Shown here: in pieces, positions 26,565 through 34,356 of the stretch
Layout of the letters: each line of letters opens with the position of its first letter
Position numbering within the stretch: position 1 is the stretch's first letter
DNA from: Erysipelotrichaceae bacterium
Lineage (GTDB): Bacteria; Bacillota_I; Bacilli_A; Erysipelotrichales; Coprobacillaceae
Assembly: GCA_021201655.1 (NCBI GenBank)
Contig: JAJQEL010000022.1
Location: forward strand, 1 to 35,198
Length of the DNA stretch: 35,198 bases
Direction: 5' to 3'
Notes under the pieces: model-generated
Seen by the model: the letters and a program-made list of their open reading frames with translations, nothing else
Told to the model about the DNA's origin: nothing
Database searches by the model: none
Made by a program: the position numbers and the translations under genes

Positions 26565-26602
26565 TTTATAACATATAGAACTTATTTTGGATTTGTGAAT
26601 GT
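26565..26602 (-). promoter_or_regulatory. Promoter with shared motif, upstream of the kinase gene
   Basis: Minus strand ACATTCACAAATCCAAAAT (26584-26602), a 13-base gap, then the extended -10 TGTTATAAA (26565-26573). The motif overlaps the last codons of the upstream gene, which therefore ends in TFTNPK. Confidence 0.7.
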
Positions 26603-27775
26603 ATGAGGCATGAGCTTATCTTCATTACTTGTATAAACACGACTCATAAATAATCTAAAAGTTTCTAATGGATAATCATCCTGCAAAGCATACATAAATA
26701 TCCAATCAAAAGGATTACCAGCATATAATGTTGGATAACCAGATTCTAATAAATAACGATTAATTTCATCCATACATCTATCTGCATCACCACCAAGAGC
26801 CTGATACTTATCATGCTTTTTATCTAAATACATAGTTACCCAGAACTTATAAAATACTAATAATATTAATACTTTTCTAACTCTTTCGTCAGAGGTATGT
26901 TCGCCATTCATGATTTTTGATATACCTCCACGATCAGGAAAAGATGCTTGTGCTAAAGGATGCAACAATTGATTATCTTCTAAGATAGGTTTTAAAGAAC
27001 GATCAGTACCGAGATTGGATATATGATATTTATCGAATCCTAGTATTTGTAGATATATATCCCAATCAGAACGTTCTTTAAATTCAATAAACAATTGATT
27101 ATTTAATTGTCTTTCTCTATTAGCTAAGCCATCTTGGTCTTTTATTCTATTCCATATTTCTTTTATATTTCGATATGCAGTAGCATTATTGTAACTTAAT
27201 TGTTCAATGTTACTATTAAAAAAATTAAGCAATTCTTCAATATTATTAATACGTTCAATTTCTTCAGCTATTGAAGATGTATATAAAACTTCATGACTAT
27301 CTATTTTGCCATTACTATCTTTAGGTGATTGATGAATAATATCCAAAGCGTCTTGATAACTCAGATGATGTTTCATACAGTAATAATATACAATTTCATC
27401 AATATTATGCAAATCAAAACAACGTAATAAGCAGACTCTTCTAAAGAAGTCTTTCGTTTCGTCAATATTTAAATGAAAAGCAAAACATAATTGATAAGCT
27501 GTATTCTTTTCAATACGTTTATGCTCGCTATACCAATTTTTCATATTTCTTGGATTTTTCGTATGTGCTTCTTTAAACTTTAATTTAATAAAGTTTATTT
27601 TATTATCAATATTATTAATATCTCCATCATAACCTTGGTTTATAATAAATTCATCTAAAGCTTTATCAAAATCACGAAAAGATTGAGCCATTTTTAAAAG
27701 TTCATCTGTATAATTATCATCATCAGGTCGGATATCGTATAATAGTTCTTCAATAGAGTCTGTGTAAATTCCCAT
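26582..27775 (-). CDS. Helix-rich protein with HTH-like segments, kinase neighbour
   Basis: Start at 27775 (MGIYTDSIEELLYDIRPDDD), with GAGAGGGA before it; the longer open frame runs through the terminator. 397 residues, nearly all helical, no signal or membrane part. Two segments resemble helix-turn-helix units. Residues about 95-170 (NWYSEHKRIEKNTAYQLCFA, then LNIDETKDFF, YQDALDII) look like an XRE-type bundle. Near 290-320, SFPDRGGISKIMNGEHTSDE is another candidate. I know no named family. Its position between the zinc-ribbon membrane protein and the kinase suggests a regulator, or an effector acting with the kinase. It could be the protein that reads the shared promoter motif, but nothing in the sequence proves it. 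Confidence 0.6.
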   Translation of the reverse strand: MGIYTDSIEELLYDIRPDDDNYTDELLKMAQSFRDFDKALDEFIINQGYDGDINNIDNKINFIKLKFKEAHTKNPRNMKNWYSEHKRIEKNTAYQLCFAFHLNIDETKDFFRRVCLLRCFDLHNIDEIVYYYCMKHHLSYQDALDIIHQSPKDSNGKIDSHEVLYTSSIAEEIERINNIEELLNFFNSNIEQLSYNNATAYRNIKEIWNRIKDQDGLANRERQLNNQLFIEFKERSDWDIYLQILGFDKYHISNLGTDRSLKPILEDNQLLHPLAQASFPDRGGISKIMNGEHTSDERVRKVLILLVFYKFWVTMYLDKKHDKYQALGGDADRCMDEINRYLLESGYPTLYAGNPFDWIFMYALQDDYPLETFRLFMSRVYTSNEDKLMPHTFTNPK

Positions 27776-27799
27776 GCTTTTCCCTCTCACTTCATTACT

Positions 27800-27808
27800 A
27801 TTGTAACA
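27800..27808 (-). promoter_or_regulatory. Extended -10 upstream of the helix-rich protein gene
   Basis: TGTTACAAT on the minus strand, 24 bases before the start at 27775. It lacks a good -35 and the shared motif seen at the kinase gene. Confidence 0.4.
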
Positions 27809-27820
27809 TAAAAATGAGTA

Positions 27821-27896
27821 TAAAAAAAAGAGATGTGGCTGGTGTGTTCCGTCCAGCATATCAGCTCGTTAAACACATTCTCTACTTCACAACTCT
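27821..27896 (-). ncRNA. Candidate structured RNA with pseudoknot and terminator
   Basis: On the minus strand AGAG-T-TGTG (27896-27888) pairs with CACA-T-CTCT (27837-27829) and is followed by T8, giving a terminator. The enclosed 50 bases are not random. GCTGG and CCAGC form a hairpin with the 10-base loop ACGGAACACA, and the AACACA in that loop is complementary to an upstream TGTGTT (27877-27872), so a pseudoknot can form. It lies between the zinc-ribbon gene and the helix-rich gene. It may be an elaborate terminator, a leader element of the following gene, or a small RNA. I do not recognise a known class. Confidence 0.4.
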
Positions 27897-27905
27897 TTTC
27901 TATCA

Positions 27906-27921
27906 TATTTCCTCGGAAATA
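27906..27921. promoter_or_regulatory. 16-bp palindrome TATTTCC-TC-GGAAATA
   Basis: Perfect 7-bp arms with two central bases, just after the stop of the zinc-ribbon gene and before the candidate structured RNA. The shape suits a dimeric repressor operator. The binder is unknown. Confidence 0.35.
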
Positions 27922-27926
27922 CAATT

Positions 27927-29351
27927 TTATACATAATCTCCACTATCTGTTGTTGTTTCTATAAATATAGATTGTTGTTGGGTCCCATCAAAAGTTAATA
28001 ATACCTTATTATAGTTACCAGACGAATAAGTTGTTACAACAAGCTTATCCCCACAAATACTCACATCACTGATATAACCTGTATAAATACTTGTACTTTG
28101 ACCCGTACTAATATCATAACGATATAAAACATAACTAGAAGTATAATAGAATAAATAATCATCCGTCATATTTAATAAATAACCATCAGCTAAAGTTGTT
28201 GTTTCTTTAGAATCTATATTGTAACTATATACAACACCATCTATATAATAGTAAAGTTTATTATTAGAATATATCAAATTATAAACTTCACCACTAATAA
28301 GCTTTTCTTCGCCTTGGCCTGTTGTTGATATTGCATAAATACCATCACTACCAGTGAAATAAATCATATCATCAACCACATTAATGTTATAGCTTTGATG
28401 ATCAGTAATCTGTTTAGATGTTTTTAAATTTATATCATAAACATAAATAGATTCTGAATCTGAGTCTAATTGATAATAAATCATATTATCAATCACATTC
28501 ACATAATAAACATCTTCACCATCAAAATATGTTTGTTCATTAGAACCATCCAAATCCATAGAATGTAAAACATATTCACTATCACAATAATAAATTTTAT
28601 CATCAGTCACATTAATATAACTCACTTCATCTTCAACTAATACAGTTTGATTTGATAAATCATAATCCATACTAACTAGATAACCACTATCATTTTGCAT
28701 GTAAATTTTATCATCACTTTGATAAACAAATCCACCTTGAATATTATTGCCAAATTTAGAGGTATCTGAAGTGGATCCACTAATAGTTAAATTAGTCACA
28801 GTAGTTGTATTACTATCTTTACTATCACCGTAGAATTCATTTATATCATAAGAATCACTATAAGTATCATTACTACTAGCACCATAATACAAATACCAAT
28901 AAGATAAACCACTTAATGCTACTAATACAATAACTGCTCCGACAATAAGAGGAATATTAACTTTTCTCTTAGGTTTTTCATAGCTATCATAATTTTGATA
29001 ATCATAATCATTATAGTTTTGATTATCATGATATATATGATAATTGTCATAACTATTATTATAGTTATTGTTATCATTGTTATAATATTGATTTTGATGA
29101 TAAGATTCATCTTGATCTAATGGTTTATAATAACCGCCTATAGATGAATGCTTATTGTTTGTTTGATAGTCATAGTTATCATGATAATCATCCTGATTCG
29201 ATCCATTTAAGTTCATTCCACAATGAGGACAAAATTGTGACGTAGGATAGATGATTTGACCACAATTTGGGCATTTGACAATCTTTGTACCACAATGGGG
29301 ACAATATTGCATATCATCAGGTACTTCACCTTTACATTTAGAACATATCAT
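27927..29351 (-). CDS. Zinc-ribbon membrane protein with DUF5050-like beta-propeller ectodomain
   Basis: 474 residues. The N-terminus has a double zinc ribbon: CSKC at 3-6, CPHC at 17-20, CPNC at 27-30 and CPHC at 41-44. A low-complexity linker of Asn, Tyr and Asp follows (about 50-125). Then come basic residues KPKRKVN and one membrane helix (IPLIVGAVIVLVALSGLSYW, about 131-155), so the zinc ribbons are cytosolic and the rest outside. The ectodomain (about 200-465) is made of repeated I-Y-Y/V-Y-D-type strands with Asp-Gly turns, such as DDMIYFTGSDGIYAI, typical of DUF5050/WD40-like propellers. GGAGG precedes the ATG. It could sense an external ligand and pass it to the cytosolic kinase encoded next to it; this is inference. 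Confidence 0.82.
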   Translation of the reverse strand: MICSKCKGEVPDDMQYCPHCGTKIVKCPNCGQIIYPTSQFCPHCGMNLNGSNQDDYHDNYDYQTNNKHSSIGGYYKPLDQDESYHQNQYYNNDNNNYNNSYDNYHIYHDNQNYNDYDYQNYDSYEKPKRKVNIPLIVGAVIVLVALSGLSYWYLYYGASSNDTYSDSYDINEFYGDSKDSNTTTVTNLTISGSTSDTSKFGNNIQGGFVYQSDDKIYMQNDSGYLVSMDYDLSNQTVLVEDEVSYINVTDDKIYYCDSEYVLHSMDLDGSNEQTYFDGEDVYYVNVIDNMIYYQLDSDSESIYVYDINLKTSKQITDHQSYNINVVDDMIYFTGSDGIYAISTTGQGEEKLISGEVYNLIYSNNKLYYYIDGVVYSYNIDSKETTTLADGYLLNMTDDYLFYYTSSYVLYRYDISTGQSTSIYTGYISDVSICGDKLVVTTYSSGNYNKVLLTFDGTQQQSIFIETTTDSGDYV

Positions 29352-29368
29352 TTATACTTACCTCCACA

Positions 29369-29626
29369 CTAATGTGTATCTTCTTCATCAACGACTTTAA
29401 AATCTACATCTATAACATCAGAGTCATTGCTTTGACCTTGATAATAATTCTCATAATAATCTTGATCATCAGAAGCTGATGACTTATTTTTTATTCTATC
29501 ATATATATATCTAATAATACATGCAATAATAATAACTGGTAACAAATATAAAAATAAAGGAAGAAAGAATCTTAATATAAACATAACAAAAACTAGAATG
29601 ATAAATAAAGTGATAAAAGTTTCCAT
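29369..29626 (-). CDS. Small membrane protein of unknown function
   Basis: 85 residues. METFITLFIILVFVMFILRF and PLFLYLLPVIIIACIIRYIY form two hydrophobic segments with a tight turn, then a basic RIKNK and an acidic, soluble tail (SASDDQDYYENYYQGQSNDS, DVDFKVVDEEDTH). AAGGAGG lies before the ATG. It is 17 bases upstream of the zinc-ribbon gene and so co-transcribed with it; it could be its membrane partner. No family recognised. Confidence 0.65.
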   Translation of the reverse strand: METFITLFIILVFVMFILRFFLPLFLYLLPVIIIACIIRYIYDRIKNKSSASDDQDYYENYYQGQSNDSDVIDVDFKVVDEEDTH

Positions 29627-29668
29627 AAATATCCTCCTTATGCCATAAGTCTATCTTATAAATATAAA

Positions 29669-29911
29669 CTATTCATGAACTGAATTATTTTGTGGAAACA
29701 AGAATAAATAATAAACTGGAACTTGTAGCCCTTTCGCAAATTTTTCAATAGCTTTCAAAGAAACATTACGTGTACCTCTTTCAACATCAGATATATAGTT
29801 TTTAGAAAGCTGGCAACGAAAACCTAGTTCTTCTTGAGATATATTTTGCATCATACGTAGTTCTCTAATGCGTTTACCAAATTTTTTATTAATTGTTTCC
29901 ATTTTATTCAT
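29669..29911 (-). CDS. XRE-family helix-turn-helix regulator
   Basis: 80 residues from ATG 29911, or 77 from ATG 29902, which has a better-spaced GGAG. A single Cro/C1-type HTH fills the protein: FGKRIRELRMMQNISQEELG, then CQLSKNYISDVERGTRNVSL (recognition helix in SKNYISDVERG) and KAIEKFAKGLQVPVYYLF. There is no sensor domain. The start overlaps the end of whiA by 8 bases in the longer version, so it is expressed with rapZ-whiA. It ends 43 bases before the small membrane protein gene, so it may also be the local regulator of the kinase cluster. Confidence 0.87.
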   Translation of the reverse strand: MNKMETINKKFGKRIRELRMMQNISQEELGFRCQLSKNYISDVERGTRNVSLKAIEKFAKGLQVPVYYLFLFPQNNSVHE

Positions 29912-30845
29912 TCTCCATTTGTTTTAACTTTTGAGCTTCTTCTTTTATTTTTTTAAAACGGCGATGTAAGCTGGATTTACTGATCGTTTTATCATATTCT
30001 TCTTCATATTTTGCGGCTAATTCATTGAGTGTGAGTTCAGGGTTATTTAATCTCAGTAATGCTATTTGTTGGGTTTGAGCATCTAATACTTCAATGCCAG
30101 CTTTATCGATGACATAAGCTATATCTTGTATTTGATCATAAGAAGCACTCATAGCTTTTGTTTCATTGGCAATATCACAATTATTCATGCGATTAACGGT
30201 ATTAGACATATTACGATCTATTCTTGTGATTTCAAAATTCATAACTGAAGTAGAAGATCCTATAGCACGCAGAAAATCACCAATTTTTTCAGCCGATTTT
30301 AAATAAACAACATATTTATTACGACGTTTAATCACCTTTGCATTTAATTCAAAACTATTCATTAGTCCTGCAATAAATAAAGCATAGTCTTCTTCATTAA
30401 CACTCATTTCTAAATGATAATTGGATGTGGATGGATTATTCACACTTCCGCAGGATAAAAAGACACCTGCTAAATAGGCTCTTTTTTGTTTATCGTTTTG
30501 AATGAGTGATGGATCCGGATTATGATGTCTAAAAGCATCGATATATAAGTCATCTAGTATTTCTTTGGCTTTAGATACTTTTAAATAGTAAACATTATTT
30601 TTTTTGAGTTTCATTTTTCGTGATACTCTAAGTTCAATTTGTGGCTGATAAAGATCTTTAAGTAGTTTATGAAGTTTTGATGCTATTTTTGCATTTTCTG
30701 TTCTTAACTCTAAAGATAAACCCGCTTGATTATAAGAAAGTGTTCCAATAATCTTAATCATGGCACAAAGAATAGACCTTTCACAATCTTTATCAAAATC
30801 ATTGAAACAGATTTCTTCTTTGACAACTCTTGAAAAAGATATCAT
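29904..30845 (-). CDS. whiA: WhiA-family DNA-binding regulator
   Basis: 313 residues from ATG 30845 (MISFSRVVKEEI); the ATG six bases upstream is too close to AGGAGGG. The first 200 residues are the LAGLIDADG-like WhiA core (CAMIKIIGTLSYNQ, KRAYLAGVFLSCGSVNNPST, YHLEMSVNEEDYALF). The C-terminal part is the WhiA helix-turn-helix (ALLRLNNPELTLNELAAKYE, then SKSSLHRRFKKI). In Firmicutes WhiA is linked to cell division and chromosome segregation. It follows rapZ by 12 bases. It contains undisrupted A7 (29948-29954) and A8 (30598-30605) runs. Confidence 0.94.
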   Translation of the reverse strand: MISFSRVVKEEICFNDFDKDCERSILCAMIKIIGTLSYNQAGLSLELRTENAKIASKLHKLLKDLYQPQIELRVSRKMKLKKNNVYYLKVSKAKEILDDLYIDAFRHHNPDPSLIQNDKQKRAYLAGVFLSCGSVNNPSTSNYHLEMSVNEEDYALFIAGLMNSFELNAKVIKRRNKYVVYLKSAEKIGDFLRAIGSSTSVMNFEITRIDRNMSNTVNRMNNCDIANETKAMSASYDQIQDIAYVIDKAGIEVLDAQTQQIALLRLNNPELTLNELAAKYEEEYDKTISKSSLHRRFKKIKEEAQKLKQMENE

Positions 30846-30857
30846 TGTCATCCCTCC

Positions 30858-31706
30858 TTAATGATCAGCATCGCGATGCCATTTATATACTTGATAATAT
30901 TTTGCATAATGATCAGCTAAATAGTTTGTCAGTGTCACAGATCTATGTTGTCCACCTGTACATCCTACTCCGATAATCATTTGCATTTTTCCTTCTTCTT
31001 CATATTTCTTTAATAAATAATCATAATAGGTAATTGTTTTTTCTATAAATTCCTGTGTTTCTTCTTTTTCCATGACATAATCGTAGACAGCTTGATCGTT
31101 GCCTGTTAAGTTTCTTAATTCTTTTTCATAGAATGGATTTGGTAGAAAACGGACATCTAATAATAAATCTGCATCTTTTGGTATTCCATGTTTATAGCCA
31201 AAGGAAACAAATGTAATTCTAAATGTTTCGGTATGTCCTTTATGAAAATATATTTCTAATTTATCCTGAAGTTTTGCTGGCTTTAATAATGTTGTATCAA
31301 TAATAATATTGGCAAGCTTACTGATTGGTTCCACCATTTCTCTTTCATATTCAATAGCTTCTACAAGTGATGAGGCAACATTACCAATCATTAAAGGATG
31401 TGAACGTCTTGTTTGTTTATAACGTGATAACAATACTTCATCTTCACAATCCAAAAAGACAATCGTTAAATCAACCCAATCCATATTTGATAAAACACGT
31501 ACTGCAAGGACAGCATCCCCTAATGAAACAGCCATCGCAACTTTAGAATATTGTGCTGAAACACGTATTAAATCACCAAATTCTTTTAATAATACAATAG
31601 GATAATTATCAATGCATCGATATTCCATATTTTCAAAAATAGCCATTGCCTGAGTTTTGCCTGCTCCTGACATTCCCGTTACTACTACAACCTCAACTTT
31701 TTCCAT
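30858..31706 (-). CDS. rapZ: RapZ/YvcJ nucleotide-binding protein
   Basis: 282 residues from ATG 31706 (MEKVEVVVVTGMSG), which has GGTGAGGG in front. The P-loop GMSGAGKTQA starts the protein; a Walker B-like LTIVFLDCED and the DTTLLKPAKLQ segment follow. The C-terminal domain ends in the family signature GVGCTGGQHRSVTL and the nearby KWHRDADH. In B. subtilis YvcJ binds and hydrolyses GTP/ATP; in enterobacteria RapZ controls GlmS through small RNAs, which need not apply here. The usual next gene, yvcK, is absent; whiA follows directly. Confidence 0.94.
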   Translation of the reverse strand: MEKVEVVVVTGMSGAGKTQAMAIFENMEYRCIDNYPIVLLKEFGDLIRVSAQYSKVAMAVSLGDAVLAVRVLSNMDWVDLTIVFLDCEDEVLLSRYKQTRRSHPLMIGNVASSLVEAIEYEREMVEPISKLANIIIDTTLLKPAKLQDKLEIYFHKGHTETFRITFVSFGYKHGIPKDADLLLDVRFLPNPFYEKELRNLTGNDQAVYDYVMEKEETQEFIEKTITYYDYLLKKYEEEGKMQMIIGVGCTGGQHRSVTLTNYLADHYAKYYQVYKWHRDADH

Positions 31707-31769
31707 AATGTCCCTCACCATCCTTGTTTATACTATAACAGAAATCACATCATAAGTGTACAAATTTTT

Positions 31770-31803
31770 AAGAAAAATAGAATCATATCTAATGATTCTA
31801 TTT
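31770..31803 (-). terminator. Terminator of the AAA-ATPase/nuclease-like gene
   Basis: AAATAGAATCAT pairs with ATGATTCTATTT (31775-31786 and 31792-31803, 5-base loop), followed by TTTTTCTT on the minus strand. It overlaps the stop codon at 31798. Confidence 0.75.
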
Positions 31804-33363
31804 ATATTGTACTATTTTACATTGATGTTTTTTATATTCAGAATGTTGACTGTTAGAATTATAACTCATGCCTATAAGCAATATTTCATTATAATTCTCC
31901 ACCTTTTGCATATAATTTTTATTGACGATTTGATCAATCGCTGATTCAGGTGTATCATTGACTTTTAATTCAATAACAATAGCTGGCATATTTGATTTTC
32001 GAGGTAGGAAGGTCATATCACAACGCCCTTTCCCCGATGCTTTTTCTCGCTCTATTTCATAATATTTTCTTGCATATATATAACAAATACTAAGCAAACA
32101 AGTTAAACTATTTTCGTCATTATAATGAAATAAATCAATTTCTTTGTCATGAGCTTCTTCAATCATAGTAGCTAATAATTCTTCATCTTTATCCAATGTT
32201 GCATTTAATATATGCTTGCTTTTTCTAACTATTTCATTATAACCACCCATATCTTTTCTGGATAATATTTTTTCAAATTTAAGCATAAGTTCATGATTAG
32301 GAATATATAAATAATCATCATGATAAGTTAAAAATCCAAAAATAACCATTGACGATAATATTTCATCTCTTGCATCTAAGTTATTATCTTTTTCTAAATA
32401 TTCTAACAATTCAACTTCTACAGGAATTGAAGATACCAATTGTACAATGTCGTCTCGAACATCATCAATATTATCCTCAATACAATCAGCGATTTCACTC
32501 ATAGGCCCTGTAGATGTCCAATAACTTCTACATTTATGATTATGAATTGCATTAACAACAGAACGTGGATTAAATAATTTGGTTCCATTATCAGTATAAT
32601 AACCATCATACCAATATTCTAAATCTGAAAATTCTATATCAGTATATTTTTTACATAAGTCTTTAACCTCATTTTCAGTAAAGCCAAAGAAATCAGTATA
32701 AATATTATCATTAATAAAATTATATTCTGTAAAATTATTCAAGGCAGAGCCTGATGAATATTTGATAATAGGTAATATACCTGTCATATAAGCCAAAGAT
32801 ACATATGGTTTATCTTTTAATAAATCTTTTAAAAATTCCATGTACTTAATTTTATCTTTTTCGCTAATAAAATCTTTATAAAAGATACTATCCCATTCAT
32901 CTAATATAAAAACAAACGAATCTCCTGTTTGTCTAAAATATTGACTTAAAGGATGATTGGGAGTTAAATCAATAGTATATTGTGATTTAAGATCTGAAAT
33001 CATATTATGAGTTATCATTTGAATATAATCATTATAAGAATGACATTGATTGCTCATTATACTGAAATCAATATAAACAACATTATGCTGATTAAGATGC
33101 GTTATATAGTTATCACTACGTGATATCTTTAAATAATCAAACAATTCTTTAGTATCATATCCTTTTGTATAATAAGCTGCCAACATATTTGCATTATATG
33201 TTTTTCCAAAGCGACGTGGGCGCGTTATACAAATAAATTTTTGAGATGGCTTTTTAATACATGACGATATTTTTTCAATCAACATGCTTTTATCAACATA
33301 AATGTCATCATGAACTATTTCTGTATATATACTTATCGGATCTTCAACATTTAAATAAAACAT
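31798..33363 (-). CDS. AAA-ATPase-like protein with C-terminal PD-(D/E)XK nuclease-like domain
   Basis: Start at 33363 (MFYLNVEDPISIYTEIVHDD) behind AAAGGAG; an upstream in-frame ATG is part of that site. 521 residues. The ATPase half has VDKSMLIEKI, the atypical Walker A RPRRFGKT (about 60), and Walker B FVFILDEWDS (about 165). The second half ends in a PD-(D/E)XK-like core: GRCDMTFLPR and then AIVIELKVND (D, E-x-K). This is the common AAA-ATPase_like/PDDEXK_9 (DUF1703) family, found in many dispersed copies in gut bacteria, with no settled function as far as I know. It sits between trxB and rapZ, which are normally close, so it appears to be an insertion. It has its own terminator. Confidence 0.88.
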   Translation of the reverse strand: MFYLNVEDPISIYTEIVHDDIYVDKSMLIEKISSCIKKPSQKFICITRPRRFGKTYNANMLAAYYTKGYDTKELFDYLKISRSDNYITHLNQHNVVYIDFSIMSNQCHSYNDYIQMITHNMISDLKSQYTIDLTPNHPLSQYFRQTGDSFVFILDEWDSIFYKDFISEKDKIKYMEFLKDLLKDKPYVSLAYMTGILPIIKYSSGSALNNFTEYNFINDNIYTDFFGFTENEVKDLCKKYTDIEFSDLEYWYDGYYTDNGTKLFNPRSVVNAIHNHKCRSYWTSTGPMSEIADCIEDNIDDVRDDIVQLVSSIPVEVELLEYLEKDNNLDARDEILSSMVIFGFLTYHDDYLYIPNHELMLKFEKILSRKDMGGYNEIVRKSKHILNATLDKDEELLATMIEEAHDKEIDLFHYNDENSLTCLLSICYIYARKYYEIEREKASGKGRCDMTFLPRKSNMPAIVIELKVNDTPESAIDQIVNKNYMQKVENYNEILLIGMSYNSNSQHSEYKKHQCKIVQYK

Positions 33364-33435
33364 ACTATCACTCCTTTCCATTATTATAAACTATTTTATC
33401 ATTTTAGGCCATGTATTACTCATATTTTCTAATCA

Positions 33436-33456
33436 AAAAAGGCTTTACAGCCTTTA
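33436..33456 (-). terminator. Terminator of the HAD-trxB unit
   Basis: AAAGGCT and AGCCTTT form a 7-bp stem with a 4-base loop (33438-33455), followed by TTTTGATT on the minus strand. It overlaps the trxB stop. Confidence 0.7.
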
Positions 33457-34356
33457 CTTCATCAGTGATGCAATATATTGACCTGCAATAGCTCCATCGT
33501 TGGTTGCAGTTACAACCTGACGCAATGCTTTATCAGTCACATCTCCACCTGCAAAAATACCGACCACTTTTGTTTCCTGATTTCTATCAACTTCAATATA
33601 ACCTCGTTCATTAACAATACCTAAATCTTTCACAAAATCAGTCATTGGATCTAAACCAATAAATGGGAAAATACCTTGAACAGCAATCACTGATAATTCA
33701 TTAGTATTAGAGTCTGATACTTCTAATCCTGCAACTTTATTATTTTCTACAATAACAGCATGCGGTTTTTTCAAATAATGCATTTCAATATTATCTTTTG
33801 TATGAATTTTATCTGCTAAATATTGATCAGCACGTAACACATCGCGTCTCACCACAATATGTACCTTTTTAACAATATCAGCTAAATAAATAGCTTCTTC
33901 AATAGCTGAATTGCCACCTCCAATAACACATACTTCCTTATTTTTAAAGAAAGGTCCATCACAAACCGCACAATAAGAAACTCCTCTACCCGTCATTTCA
34001 GCTTCATTAGGTACACCCATAACTCGTTCTTTTGTTCCTGTAGCAATATAAATATACTGACATTCATAATCCTTACTACTAGCATGAACAACTTTGTGAT
34101 CATTTAAAACTTCTATACTTGTCACTTCACCATATTCATACTTAGCACCAAAAGATAAGCATTGTTCATACATCGCATAAGCTAATTCAGGCCCTTTTTT
34201 AATAACACCAGGATAGTTTTCTATTTCAGCAGTATTATTCAATTTTCCTCCAGGTGCTCCTCCATCTAATACCAATACACTTGCACCAGCACGTGATGCA
34301 TACAATGCAGCTGTTAAACCAGAAGGACCAGCTCCTATTACAATTAAATCAACCAT
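33454..34356 (-). CDS. trxB: Thioredoxin reductase
   Basis: NADPH-dependent FAD enzyme that reduces thioredoxin. 300 residues. FAD-binding GAGPSGLTAALYASRAG is at the N-terminus, the redox-active CAVCDG is near 131-136, the NADPH motif GGGNSAIEEAIYLA follows, and the C-terminal FAD site is AGGDVTDKALRQVVTATNDG. Its start overlaps the HAD gene end by 8 bases. In Firmicutes it lies near rapZ-yvcK-whiA, as here apart from the inserted gene. Confidence 0.95.
   Translation of the reverse strand: MVDLIVIGAGPSGLTAALYASRAGASVLVLDGGAPGGKLNNTAEIENYPGVIKKGPELAYAMYEQCLSFGAKYEYGEVTSIEVLNDHKVVHASSKDYECQYIYIATGTKERVMGVPNEAEMTGRGVSYCAVCDGPFFKNKEVCVIGGGNSAIEEAIYLADIVKKVHIVVRRDVLRADQYLADKIHTKDNIEMHYLKKPHAVIVENNKVAGLEVSDSNTNELSVIAVQGIFPFIGLDPMTDFVKDLGIVNERGYIEVDRNQETKVVGIFAGGDVTDKALRQVVTATNDGAIAGQYIASLMK

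Noticed and set aside
28980-29110. Repetitive ATAATTNTTAT-type stretch resembling a tandem repeat or CRISPR-like array
   Set aside because: It is the Asn/Tyr/Asp codon-rich linker of the zinc-ribbon protein; the units have no constant repeat and spacer.
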